Assembly: GCA_947444195.1 (NCBI GenBank) | Contig: CANEZL010000007.1 | Span: forward strand, 68,235 to 132,234 | Direction of reading: 5' to 3' | Length of the DNA: 64,000 bases | Source of the DNA: Methylobacteriaceae bacterium | GTDB lineage: Bacteria > Pseudomonadota > Alphaproteobacteria > Rhizobiales > Beijerinckiaceae | In this document: positions 27,563-36,179 of the stretch, piece by piece | Position numbering within the stretch: position 1 is the stretch's first letter | Layout: every line of letters starts with the position of its first letter | Made by a program: the position numbers and the translations under genes | Notes under the pieces: generated by a model | Told to the model about the DNA's origin: nothing | What the model saw: the letters and a program-made list of their open reading frames with translations, nothing else | Databases searched by the model: none

Positions 27563-27970
27563 TCAATCGCTGAGGCGCTTGCTCAGAACCTGGGCCGCCG
27601 CGGCGATGTCGCGCCGGACGGTGTCCGGCAGGGTGTCGCTGAGATGCCGGGCCACTGCCTCGGCGAGGTTCTGGAGGCTGCCCTCGGCGCGGTAGGCCTG
27701 CTGCGCCGTCTCCGAGAAGCCGCCGGACGTCTCGTCGAGGCGGGGCGCGCCCTGGAAGAAGTATTCCAGCGGCACCCCGGTCATCCGCGAGAAGATGTCG
27801 AGATGGACCGCGCTGATGCGGTTGGTCCCCTTCTCGTACTTCTGCAGCTGGGCCGCCGACATGCCGAAGCTCTCCGCCACGCGCTTCTGCGTCAGCGACG
27901 CCTTGCGGCGCTGCTCGGCGATGCGCTGCCCCACATAGACGTCGCGCTGATCGGTCTTCTGGCCTGCCAT
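27563..27970 (-). CDS. XRE-family HTH regulator, PhrR-like
   Basis: A 135-residue protein with an N-terminal Cro/C1-type helix-turn-helix (about residues 14-68; VAESFGMSAAQLQKYEKGTN) and an alpha-helical C-terminal part. Its position directly before metK-trmB matches phrR, a low-pH and stress-induced regulator in rhizobia. Its targets here are unknown. The ATG at 27970 is chosen because upstream in-frame residues are not conserved. It may be cotranscribed with metK. Confidence 0.8.
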   Translation of the reverse strand: MAGQKTDQRDVYVGQRIAEQRRKASLTQKRVAESFGMSAAQLQKYEKGTNRISAVHLDIFSRMTGVPLEYFFQGAPRLDETSGGFSETAQQAYRAEGSLQNLAEAVARHLSDTLPDTVRRDIAAAAQVLSKRLSD

Positions 27971-28135
27971 GGACGGTCTCGCAGTGCATCCCGCTCGCGG
28001 CGCGGAATGGGAACGATTACGGCTTAGCATTTAAGCCCGCCGCCGCTCCCTGTCACGGCGTCCGGACCCTTTCGTTGCGGATTGAATGCAAAAATTTTCG
28101 ACAGGCCTGACGGCGCGGCGGACCCCGGCGGCGGC

Positions 28136-28339
28136 TCAGACCGGTTCCTCGTCCCGCTTCGACGGCTCGTAGGCGCACCACTCGCAGACGCCCCGCATCG
28201 CCATCCGGTCGCCGTTCCGCTGGGAACAGAGGGGACAGACGAGCAGGGTGAGGCGGGCCGGCGTGCGCACGCCGAGGCCGCGGCCCCGAAAGGTCACCCT
28301 GCGGCCGTGCGGTTCCGCCTCTTTGCGTTCCTGACCCAT
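28136..28339 (-). CDS. Small zinc-ribbon protein
   Basis: A 67-residue protein with two CxxC pairs, CPLC and CEWC, 17 residues apart, which should bind one zinc ion. The rest is basic at the N-terminus and acidic at the end. The ATG at 28339 has GGGAG about five bases upstream; a longer frame reaches 28387. No named family was recognised. Such ribbons mediate nucleic-acid or protein contact. Confidence 0.6.
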   Translation of the reverse strand: MGQERKEAEPHGRRVTFRGRGLGVRTPARLTLLVCPLCSQRNGDRMAMRGVCEWCAYEPSKRDEEPV

Positions 28340-28887
28340 CGAGGCTCCCGAAGACCGGCGCGGGCTGCGCTCAAGCTCCGGCTTCAACGCTCCGGCGCGG
28401 GTCGGGTTGCCGGGCGGGAAGCGCGCCGCCGGCGATCGCTCCGGCCGTCACCCCGCGGTCGCGGAACGGTCGCGGACGCCCGATCCCCGCGCCGCAAGTC
28501 CTGTCGCCTCACGGACAAGCTTCCGCCGCGCCGACCCTGCCCTCCGGAGGCTCGGGGAAGCTCCGGGCCAGATCGCGGGCCCGTGATCGCGCCCATCGCG
28601 GGGTGGAAGTCAGCCGCGAATGCGTCGCGGATCATGCATTCGGCAGGCCAATCTCGGGCAATATTCGCTCCGAACGAGGGCCGGCGGGCGATCTTCAGGA
28701 TGATGACGCTTCGTTAGCAACCTATTCGTCCGGCGCGTCGAGCTTGCCTGTGTTGCGAGGGGGCAACGGGCAGTCTCCGGATGAGCCGCGGCCCGCGTCC
28801 GGCGCCGCAAATTTATTGACATAGCTCCCTGCCCGATGGTCTTTGGACTGGATTTTTCGTCCGCGCCTGCGTCAGGACTGTCTACCG
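28340..28887. other. Gene-free region before the autotransporter
   Basis: About 550 bases. It becomes more AT-rich from about 28620. TTGACA at 28816-28821 could be a -35 box, but no clear -10 follows at the right distance. Short open frames here lack coding character. Confidence 0.5.
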
Positions 28888-31800
28888 ATGCTTTCGAACG
28901 ATCGTGTTTGCTCGCGCCCGCTGCGCTCCGCCCTGCTGCTCGGCGTGTCGTTCCTGGGGTGCCTGAGCCAGGTTGGCACGGCTTCCGCCCAGGTCGTCGC
29001 GCCGGGCTTCAACGCCAATCAACTCGCCCGCAACGACGACAGCTCGACCGGCCCGGTGACCCTGCCGTTCACGGTGAACTACTTCGGTACGACGTACACG
29101 CAGACCTACGTCAACAATAACGGCAACATCACCTTCCGCTCGGCCTCGTCCGACTTCACACCGGTGGGCCTCGGCGCCAACTATCGGGGGCAGCCGATCA
29201 TCGCCCCGTTCCTGGCCGACATCGACACGCGGAACCCGGCGAGCGGCATCACGTCCTACGGCAACGGCACCTATGCGGGCCGCACGGCCTTCGGCGTGAC
29301 CTGGCCGGGGGTCGGCTATTTCAGCAGCCAGGCCGACCGGACGAACACCTTCCAGCTCATCCTGGCCAACCGCGCCGAGACCGGCACGGGCAATTTCGAC
29401 ATCTACTTCAACTACGGCAGCATCCGCTTCGAGACCGGCTCGGCCGACGGCGGCACCGGCGGCCTCGGCGGCAACTCCGCGGCGGCCGGCTTCTCGGCGG
29501 GAACCGGCGTGGCGGGGACCTATTACGAACTGCCCGGCTCGATGGTGAACGGCGCCTTCCTCGACGGCGGCCCCTTCTCCCTGGCGACCGGCACGAACAA
29601 CAACACCCCCGGCCAGTTCCTCTTCCCGGTGCGCAACGGCGCCGTCGTCCTGGCGCAGACCTGCTCGGCGGGCGACAACGCCTCGACCACGGCGGTCGCC
29701 AATTGCGGACCGAACCGCAGCTACAACGGCATCTTCTACACGCCGACCGTCGGCTTCACCCTCAACGTCCTGGCCAACACCACGATCACCGCCGCCTCCA
29801 GCGCCGACGCCGTGCTCGTGATGCCCACGAACGCCACGACAGGCCGCGGCACCACCCCGGTGACGATCAACGTCAGCGACAGCGCCACGATCACCGCGAC
29901 GACCCGCGCCGGCATCAACCTCGACGGCGCGAACGGCTCGGGCAACGGCACGATCAACAGCGCGGGCCGTATCACCGCCGGCAGCGCGGCCATCCAGGCC
30001 CGCACCGGGGCCGGTCAGCTGGCTGTCACCAATTCCGGGACCCTGTCGGCGCCGGTGGGCATCCTCGGCGCCGGCGCACAGGTCGGCATCGTGAACTCGG
30101 GTACGATCTCGAACGCCGTCCTCGGCATCGCCGCCCAGGGCCTCGCCTCCACGGCGCGCAACAGCGGCACGATCAACTTCGGCCTCGCGGGCATCGCGAA
30201 TGTCGGTTCGGGCGCCGTCTCCGTCTCGAATACCGGCACGATCACCCGCGATCCCGCCCTCCCGTCCATTCTCTCCCAGACGCTCCTCGACCGTCTGCCC
30301 GCCAACGCGGCCGACATCGACAACCAGATCGACGCCGCCACGGGTCGCGCCCGCCTTGCCGACGGCTCGCGCATCCCGGCAGCGATCGCCGCCCTGTCGC
30401 AGGCCGGCGCCGTCACCATCGACAACGCCGGCACCATCGCCGTCTCGACCCCCGGCATCGGCATCGGCGCCGCCACGGGAAGCGGCACCGGCCCGATCAC
30501 GATCACCAACTCCGGCAGCGTCTCGTCGAGCCTCACCGCGATCTTCGCGCGCTCGGCCGGCGGCAACATCAACATCACGAACCTCACCGGCGGCACCCTC
30601 AGCGGCGGCGCCTACGCCGTGGACACCAGCGGCAGCGCCGCGGCGACCCGGATCGACAACCGCGGTGGCATCCTGGGTCCGCTCGCCCTCAGCAACGGCT
30701 CCTCGGTGCTGAACAGCGGCCAGTTCATGACCATCGGGGCCAGCACCTTCGGCGGCGGCACCTTCGCGAACACCGGCACGGTTTCCCTGGCGGGCACGCC
30801 CGCGGCGCCGACGAACGCGACCTTCGGCGCGCTCCAGACCTTCACCAACGCCGGCACCATCGACCTGCGCACCGGCACCGGCGCCAACACCCTGACCATC
30901 GGCGGCAACTATGTGGGCCAGAACGGCAACGTGCTGTTCCAGGCCTCGACCCTGGCCAACACCAGCGACCGGCTCGTGATCAACGGCAACGCGAGCGGCA
31001 GCACCAACCTCTTCGTCAGCAACCTGACGCCGGGCACCGCCTTCACCACGTCGCCGGTCCTCGTGCAGGTGAACGGCACCGCGAGCACCAACGCCTTCAC
31101 CCTGGCCGGCACGCAGAACTTCGGCACCCTGGAGAGCGTGCTGGTCAACGGCACCAGCGCGAACGGCGCGAGCACCATCTCGCTGGGCGCCGTGCCGACC
31201 GCGGTGGGCCTCTCGGCGCAGACCGCGGTGATCGCGGCCCGCTCCATCGCCTTCCAGGGCGGCACGGCCGTGCTCGACCGCATGACCCAGCTGCGCGAGA
31301 ACACCCAGCGCGCCGCCGCCGGCACGCCGTCGGTGCCGCCGCAGGCGCTGCAATACACCCAGAACACCCAGTACGCCGCCCTCGTCAGCAAGGACCCGAT
31401 CGCGCCGAACCTCGTGCCGGCGGCCGTGCCCGTCGACACCTCGGTGCGCCCGGCGGTGTGGGCGCGCGCCTTCGGCGACCTCGAGCGCCGCAGCGGCTCC
31501 ACGAGCTTCAGCTTCGGCGGATCGACCTTCAACCGCGATCTCGGCTACACCCAATCCTCGGGCGGCCTGCTCGGCGGCACCGACGTGGTCTTCAGCGGCA
31601 TCACCAAGCCCGATGACGGCCTCATCGTCGGCGTGCTCGGCGGCTACACCATCTCGACCGTGCGCCTGAACCAGGCGGCCGGCCGGCAGGATTACGACGG
31701 CGGCACGGTGGGCACCTACGCCACCTACATCAACGGCCCGGCCTTCGTGGACGCGATGTTCAAGGTCGACCTCCTCGGTCTCGACATCATCGCCCCGGGC

Positions 31801-32280
31801 CTGCGCCAGGCGACGGGCCTGCAGAACTACAACTTCATCACCAATGTCGGCTACCGCTTCCCCCTGGCCAACGGCTTCTACGTGGAGCCCACGGCCGGCC
31901 TCGAATACGTCAACACCCAGTTCAACCGGCAGGCGGGCCTCACCGTGAACTCGGTGCCGCTGCAGAACGGCGACGCCCTGCGCGGCCGGGTCGGTGCCCG
32001 CATGGGAACCGAGATCATCGTCGGCGACCTGCGCTGGGAGCCGAGCATCACCACCTACGTCTACTCGGTGCTCACCGAGAGCCGCACGCTCGGCGCCTTC
32101 AACGGCATCTCCAGCGTCACCGGCCTGCGCGACGAGGGCAAGGTGCGCGGCGAGGTCCAGGCCTCCCTCAACGTCTTCAACCTGAAGACCGGCCTGTCCG
32201 GCTTCATCCGGGCCGATTACCGGGTCGGCGAGGATCTCGTGGCCGGCGGCGGCCGGGTCGGCGTGCGCTACCAGTGGTGA
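28888..32280 (+). CDS. Autotransporter with NIDO domain
   Basis: An 1130-residue secreted protein. A signal peptide (about 1-34, ending ASA-QV) precedes a nidogen-like NIDO domain (about 35-240; PFTVNYFGTTYTQTYVNNNG). Next comes a long passenger rich in Gly, Ser, Thr and Asn with imperfect beta-helix repeats of the type NSGTISN and NTGTIT, and a C-terminal autotransporter barrel of about 280 residues ending in the aromatic motif VRYQW. It should display an adhesin-like passenger on the outer membrane. The ATG at 28888 gives a good signal peptide; a TTG at 28843 would add 15 residues. A strong hairpin terminator follows. Confidence 0.87.
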   Translation: MLSNDRVCSRPLRSALLLGVSFLGCLSQVGTASAQVVAPGFNANQLARNDDSSTGPVTLPFTVNYFGTTYTQTYVNNNGNITFRSASSDFTPVGLGANYRGQPIIAPFLADIDTRNPASGITSYGNGTYAGRTAFGVTWPGVGYFSSQADRTNTFQLILANRAETGTGNFDIYFNYGSIRFETGSADGGTGGLGGNSAAAGFSAGTGVAGTYYELPGSMVNGAFLDGGPFSLATGTNNNTPGQFLFPVRNGAVVLAQTCSAGDNASTTAVANCGPNRSYNGIFYTPTVGFTLNVLANTTITAASSADAVLVMPTNATTGRGTTPVTINVSDSATITATTRAGINLDGANGSGNGTINSAGRITAGSAAIQARTGAGQLAVTNSGTLSAPVGILGAGAQVGIVNSGTISNAVLGIAAQGLASTARNSGTINFGLAGIANVGSGAVSVSNTGTITRDPALPSILSQTLLDRLPANAADIDNQIDAATGRARLADGSRIPAAIAALSQAGAVTIDNAGTIAVSTPGIGIGAATGSGTGPITITNSGSVSSSLTAIFARSAGGNINITNLTGGTLSGGAYAVDTSGSAAATRIDNRGGILGPLALSNGSSVLNSGQFMTIGASTFGGGTFANTGTVSLAGTPAAPTNATFGALQTFTNAGTIDLRTGTGANTLTIGGNYVGQNGNVLFQASTLANTSDRLVINGNASGSTNLFVSNLTPGTAFTTSPVLVQVNGTASTNAFTLAGTQNFGTLESVLVNGTSANGASTISLGAVPTAVGLSAQTAVIAARSIAFQGGTAVLDRMTQLRENTQRAAAGTPSVPPQALQYTQNTQYAALVSKDPIAPNLVPAAVPVDTSVRPAVWARAFGDLERRSGSTSFSFGGSTFNRDLGYTQSSGGLLGGTDVVFSGITKPDDGLIVGVLGGYTISTVRLNQAAGRQDYDGGTVGTYATYINGPAFVDAMFKVDLLGLDIIAPGLRQATGLQNYNFITNVGYRFPLANGFYVEPTAGLEYVNTQFNRQAGLTVNSVPLQNGDALRGRVGARMGTEIIVGDLRWEPSITTYVYSVLTESRTLGAFNGISSVTGLRDEGKVRGEVQASLNVFNLKTGLSGFIRADYRVGEDLVAGGGRVGVRYQW

Positions 32281-32314
32281 GCGTCCGCTGACGCAGCCCG
32301 CGTCGGGACAAGAG

Positions 32315-32348
32315 AAAGGCCGCCGCCCGGTCCCGGGCGGCGGCCTTT
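32315..32348 (+). terminator. Bidirectional hairpin terminator
   Basis: AAAGGCCGCCGCCCGG (32315-32330) pairs perfectly with CCGGGCGGCGGCCTTT (32333-32348) across two bases. It ends with T on one strand and, by symmetry, T on the other, serving both the autotransporter and the convergent small gene. Confidence 0.85.
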
Positions 32349-32373
32349 CAGTTCGCGGTGCCGGGCAGGCGGC

Positions 32374-32631
32374 TCAGCGCATCCGCTGCATCAGGCGGAT
32401 GCCCTCGATGTCGAAGCGGCCGTAACCCCGCGAGGTCTCGTTGAACACGTAGGGCTGGTAGCGGTGGCGCATGGTGGCCGAGACGTAGTGGGCCTGATCG
32501 CTCACCGCGGTCGGCGCACAGAAGCCGCAATCGATTCGCTCGGCGCCGTGCAGGCGCCCGGCGAGGGCCGGGGAGAGGCCGGCGGTGGCGAGGGTGCCGG
32601 CGATCGAGACGAGCAGGGCCAGACGGGGCAT
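32374..32631 (-). CDS. Small secreted protein of unknown function
   Basis: An 85-residue protein with a signal peptide (about 1-24, LSPALA-GR). The mature part has one CGFC pair and aromatic residues (RHRYQPYVFNE). The CxxC could hold a disulphide or metal in the periplasm. No family was recognised. The ATG at 32631 is chosen because it opens a clean signal peptide. Confidence 0.65.
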   Translation of the reverse strand: MPRLALLVSIAGTLATAGLSPALAGRLHGAERIDCGFCAPTAVSDQAHYVSATMRHRYQPYVFNETSRGYGRFDIEGIRLMQRMR

Positions 32632-33062
32632 TGCACAACTCCGGGGGCGTGGTTCGAGAACAGAATTCGGCACGGAAAACAGATCGGTCGGGGTGAAGGT
32701 TCCGTAATGCCCCAGACTCGGCCGTTCGACCGGACGGCCCGAGGCAGGATACCGGCCTCCCCGACGACCGATCTTCGATGTGGAAGCCCCGCTCTCGGAT
32801 CGATCTCTTCCATGCCCACCGGTCTATAGTGGCGGGCCTGCATTCGCGGTGCGCCGGAGCACCGCGGCGACCTCGGGACGAGGACTATTCAAACGGTCGG
32901 GACGCGTCGCCGATGCGTTCCGAAATCCGACTTCCCGGCATGCCGGCGGATCCGAACACAGGTTTGCGCGCGATTTTCCGCGCGAGAACTGATTTTAACG
33001 ATTGCGCGACGCGGGTCCCGCCCCTAACGATGGGCGGATCGGCCGTCGGCGAGGCGGGACGG
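32632..33062. other. Gene-free region before the caspase-like gene
   Basis: About 430 bases between divergent genes. An open frame runs in from 32778 into the caspase-like gene but its residues do not look coding. No specific promoter or repeat was recognised. Confidence 0.5.
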
Positions 33063-35522
33063 ATGACCATGAGCAGACTCGCGATCGCTGTCATCGTCAG
33101 CACGCTGCTGACCTTCTACACGGCCCAGGCCTCCGCCGAGGGGCGCCGGGTGGCCCTCGTCGTCGGCATCGGCGCCTACCAGACGGTGCCGTCCCTGCCC
33201 AACGCGGTGAACGACGCCGACGCCGTCGCGGAGATGTTCCGCAAGGCGAATTTCGACGTCGTCACCGCGCGCACCGATCTCGGCAATCTCGAGTTCAAGC
33301 GCGCGATCCGGCAGTTCGAGGACACGGTCACCGATTCGGACATCGCGGTGGTGTTCTACGCCGGCCACGGCATCGAGATCCGGGACACCAACTACCTCAT
33401 CCCCACCGACGCCAAGCTCCTGAACGAGCGCGACGCCGAGGACGAGGCGATCTCCCTCGACCGGATCATCTCCGCGCTGGAGCCGGCCAAGCGCCTGCGC
33501 CTCGTCATCCTCGACGCCTGCCGCGACAACCCCTTCGCCGGCAAGATGAAGCGGCGCGTAGCCACCCGCGCGGTCTCGGTGGGTCTCGGCCGCGTCGAGC
33601 CGGCCCAGACCGACACGCTCATCGCCTACGCCTCCAAAGAGAAGTCGGTGGCCAATGACGGCGAGGGCGCGCACAGCCCCTTCACCACGGCGCTCCTCGC
33701 CAACCTGACGCAGCCGGGCCTCGACATCCGCCTCGCCTTCGGCCGGGTGCGCGACGACGTGCTGCGCGTCACCAACCGCCAGCAGGAGCCCTTCGTCTAC
33801 GGGTCCCTCGGCGGCGGCACCGTCGCCCTCGTGCCGGCTCCGGACGCCGCCACCGGCGCCGCCGACACCGCCAAGGCCGATTATGCCGCCGTGGAGCGCC
33901 TGAGCTCGAAGGCCGCCTGGGAGGCCTTCCTCAACACCCACAAGACCGGCCTCTACGCCGATCTCGCCCGCGTCCAGATGGCCAAGCTCGGCGAGACGAC
34001 GGGCGTGCGCAGCCTCTCCGGCGTCTCCGAGCAGCCCGCGCCGAGCGCCCCCGCCGCCCCGGTCAGGATCCCGCCGGCCATCGTCGAGCCGCGCCCGACC
34101 CAGGCCGAGCAGAAGGCCTGGGACAAGCTCGACGGCTCCACCGACATCAAGGCGCTGCGGTCGTTCGTCGAGCGCTTCCCGAGCTCGCCGCTGATCGCCT
34201 CGGCCCAGCGGCGCATCGAGCTGCTGGAGCAGCTCCGCCGCGAGCAGGAGGAGGCGCAGCGCATCCAGCGCGAGGCCGCCCGCATCCGCGAGGAGGAGGA
34301 GAAGCTGCGCCGGGCCGCCGAGGCGGACCAGCGCCGCCTCGAGCGCGAGGCCGCCCACCTTCGCGAGCAGGAGGAGCGCGTCAAGGCGGCCGAGCTCGCT
34401 CGGCAGAAGGCCGAGGCCCTCGCCGCCGCCAAGCAGCGCGAGATGGAGGAGCGCGCCAAGGCCGCCGCCGAGCTGGCGGCCCGCCGCCTGGAGGAGGAGC
34501 GCGCCAGGGCCGCCGAGGCCGAGCTGCGCCGCCGGGAGGCCGAGGCCCGCGCACAGGCGCTCGCCGCCGAGCGTCAGCGCATCGCCGAGGAGGCCGCCGC
34601 CCGCAAGCGCGAGGCCGACGAGGCCGCCAAGCTCGCCGCCGCCGCCAAGGCCGCCCGCGAGGCCGAGGAGCGCGAGCGCGTCCGCGCCGCCCAGGAGCTC
34701 GACCGCCAGGAGCGCGCCCGGGCCGCCGAGGCCGCCGCCCGCGAGAAGGCCGCCCGCGAGGCCGCGCTCGCCGCCGAGACCGCCGCCCGCAAGAAGGAGG
34801 CCGATGCCCGCGCCCAGGCGCTCGCCGCCGAGCGTCAGCGTCAGGCCGAGGAGGCCGCCGCCCAGAAGCGCGAGGCCGACGAGGCCGCCAAGCTCGCCGC
34901 CGCCGCCAAGGCCGCCCGCGAGGCCGAGGAGCGCGAGCGCGTCCGCGCCGCCCAGGAGCTCGACCGCCAGGAGCGCGCCCGGGCCGCCGAGGTCGCCGCC
35001 CGAGAGAAGACCGCCCGCGATGCGGCGCTCGCCGAGGCCAAGGCCGCCGAGGCCGAGCGCGTGAAGCGCGAGGCGGAAGCGGTGGCGAGCCGGCGCAAGC
35101 AGGACCAGCAGCTCCGGACGGTCGAGGACACCGCCGAGGCTCAGAAGCGCGAGGCCGCCCAGGCCGCCAAGCTCGCCGCCGAGCAGGATCTGCGCCGCAA
35201 GGCCGCCGCCAAGCAGCGCGAGGCCGCCGAGCAGGCCCGCCGGGTGGCGGAAGAGGCCGCCGCCAACCGCCGCAAGGCCGCCGAGGTCGCCCGCAAGGCC
35301 GCCGAGCAGCAGGCCGAGCGCATGGCCGCCGCCGCCGAGAAGCGCCGCAAGGCCGTGGCCCAGGCCAAGGAGGCCGCCAAGGCCCAGGCCACCAACGTCC
35401 GCGCCGGCGTCCGCCCCCCGGCCGCCGCCCGCCTGCAGGCCCAGGCTGCCCCGGCTCCGGCCCCGGCCCGGTTCAGCCCCGCCGAGATCGGCGCGGCCCG
35501 CATGATGAGCCGGATGCCGTAA
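33063..35522 (+). CDS. Secreted caspase-like (C14) protein with long coiled coil
   Basis: An 819-residue protein. A signal peptide (about 1-25) is followed by a caspase/metacaspase p20-like domain (about 27-260) with the catalytic dyad His 102 in FYAGHGIE and Cys 153 in LDACRDNPF. Residues about 355-400 form a linker helix. From about 410 to 780 lies an Ala/Glu/Arg/Lys coiled coil containing two near-identical 87-residue tandem units. In bacteria such proteins cleave after Arg/Lys or act in cell-surface assemblies; the target is unknown. The ATG at 33063 opens the signal peptide. A terminator follows. Confidence 0.85.
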   Translation: MTMSRLAIAVIVSTLLTFYTAQASAEGRRVALVVGIGAYQTVPSLPNAVNDADAVAEMFRKANFDVVTARTDLGNLEFKRAIRQFEDTVTDSDIAVVFYAGHGIEIRDTNYLIPTDAKLLNERDAEDEAISLDRIISALEPAKRLRLVILDACRDNPFAGKMKRRVATRAVSVGLGRVEPAQTDTLIAYASKEKSVANDGEGAHSPFTTALLANLTQPGLDIRLAFGRVRDDVLRVTNRQQEPFVYGSLGGGTVALVPAPDAATGAADTAKADYAAVERLSSKAAWEAFLNTHKTGLYADLARVQMAKLGETTGVRSLSGVSEQPAPSAPAAPVRIPPAIVEPRPTQAEQKAWDKLDGSTDIKALRSFVERFPSSPLIASAQRRIELLEQLRREQEEAQRIQREAARIREEEEKLRRAAEADQRRLEREAAHLREQEERVKAAELARQKAEALAAAKQREMEERAKAAAELAARRLEEERARAAEAELRRREAEARAQALAAERQRIAEEAAARKREADEAAKLAAAAKAAREAEERERVRAAQELDRQERARAAEAAAREKAAREAALAAETAARKKEADARAQALAAERQRQAEEAAAQKREADEAAKLAAAAKAAREAEERERVRAAQELDRQERARAAEVAAREKTARDAALAEAKAAEAERVKREAEAVASRRKQDQQLRTVEDTAEAQKREAAQAAKLAAEQDLRRKAAAKQREAAEQARRVAEEAAANRRKAAEVARKAAEQQAERMAAAAEKRRKAVAQAKEAAKAQATNVRAGVRPPAAARLQAQAAPAPAPARFSPAEIGAARMMSRMP
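34545..35037 (+). repeat. Tandem 261-bp repeat within the caspase-like gene
   Basis: The segment starting GCCCGCGCACAGGCGCTC at 34545 recurs at 34806 with few changes, giving units of 261 bases (87 codons). The second copy diverges near its end. The high DNA identity points to recent duplication or ongoing recombination. Confidence 0.85.
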
Positions 35523-35577
35523 GGGTCTCCGGGCGGGCCCCACGGAGCCCGCGCCGCTTCCCCGGATCCATCGCCGA

Positions 35578-35619
35578 AACGCCGCCCCGGACGACCTGTC
35601 CGGGGCGGCGTTTCCTTTT
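35578..35619 (+). terminator. Rho-independent terminator after the caspase-like gene
   Basis: AAACGCCGCCCCGGA (35578-35592) pairs with TCCGGGGCGGCGTTT (35600-35614), followed by CCTTTT. It lies 56 bases after the stop. Confidence 0.85.
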
Positions 35620-36179
35620 GACGGATCCGCCTGCTCGGCTCGGTGCCGCGCGCACCGCCGTCGCTTCGGGATGGCGAAGGAGCCTGGAGGCGGTGGGGCG
35701 CGGCGCGCGCGACGCTTCGCGGCCCCGAGACGCCGCGGGGGCTGCACGGAACCGATCCTCCCGGACCGCCCTGATGCGTCGCCTTGCGCTCATGCGGAGA
35801 GACGAGCGCTGTCCGGCTACGGAAGCGATCGATCGGACCGCCTCTGTGCCGGAAGGTGCAAGGCTCCTCTCATACGCGTTCCGGCTGATCGCTTCGGGAT
35901 AAGCCCCGCACCGTCATCCCGGGGCCGCGGAGCGGTGCCCGGGATCCAGGCCCACCGAAGGGGCCGAGCCAGGAACAGCGGCGTTCATGGGTTGCACGCT
36001 CCGCGCGCCCCTCCGGGTCCGGGCTCGCTCCTCGAGCGACCCCGAAAGACGGCGGCAAACTTATAACGAAGCGATCGAGCGGAACCCGTATCGGAGTCCC
36101 GACCATCGCGCCCGAGGCGGCCGAGCGCCCGACGGTTCGGGTCAGGTCCGGACTATCGGGAGCGCAGAGATTGCCGGGA
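35620..36179. other. Gene-free stretch with a dispersed element
   Basis: Copy B of the palindromic element fills 35878-36085. Just before it, 35822-35842 resembles a solo right end of the same element. The rest holds no recognisable gene. Confidence 0.6.
35878..36085 (+). repeat. MITE-like palindromic element, copy B
   Basis: A 208-bp element with outer inverted repeats (left GTTCCGGCTGATCGCTTCGG; right, on the opposite strand, GTTCCGCTCGATCGCTTCG). The inner core runs from CCGTCATCCCGGGG at 35911 to GACGG ending at 36052. It is collinear with copy A over its whole length and encodes no protein. Confidence 0.8.

Noticed and set aside
28816..28844. Sigma-70 promoter for the autotransporter
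   Set aside because: TTGACA is present but no acceptable -10 box lies 16-18 bases downstream.
28882..31554. An 890-codon open frame on the minus strand opposite the autotransporter
   Set aside because: It mirrors codon periodicity of the real gene in GC-rich DNA; its translation is low-complexity and has no recognisable domain or start site.
33024..35747. A 907-codon open frame opposite the caspase-like gene
   Set aside because: The product is a Leu/Gly/Ala-rich shadow of the coiled-coil coding sequence.
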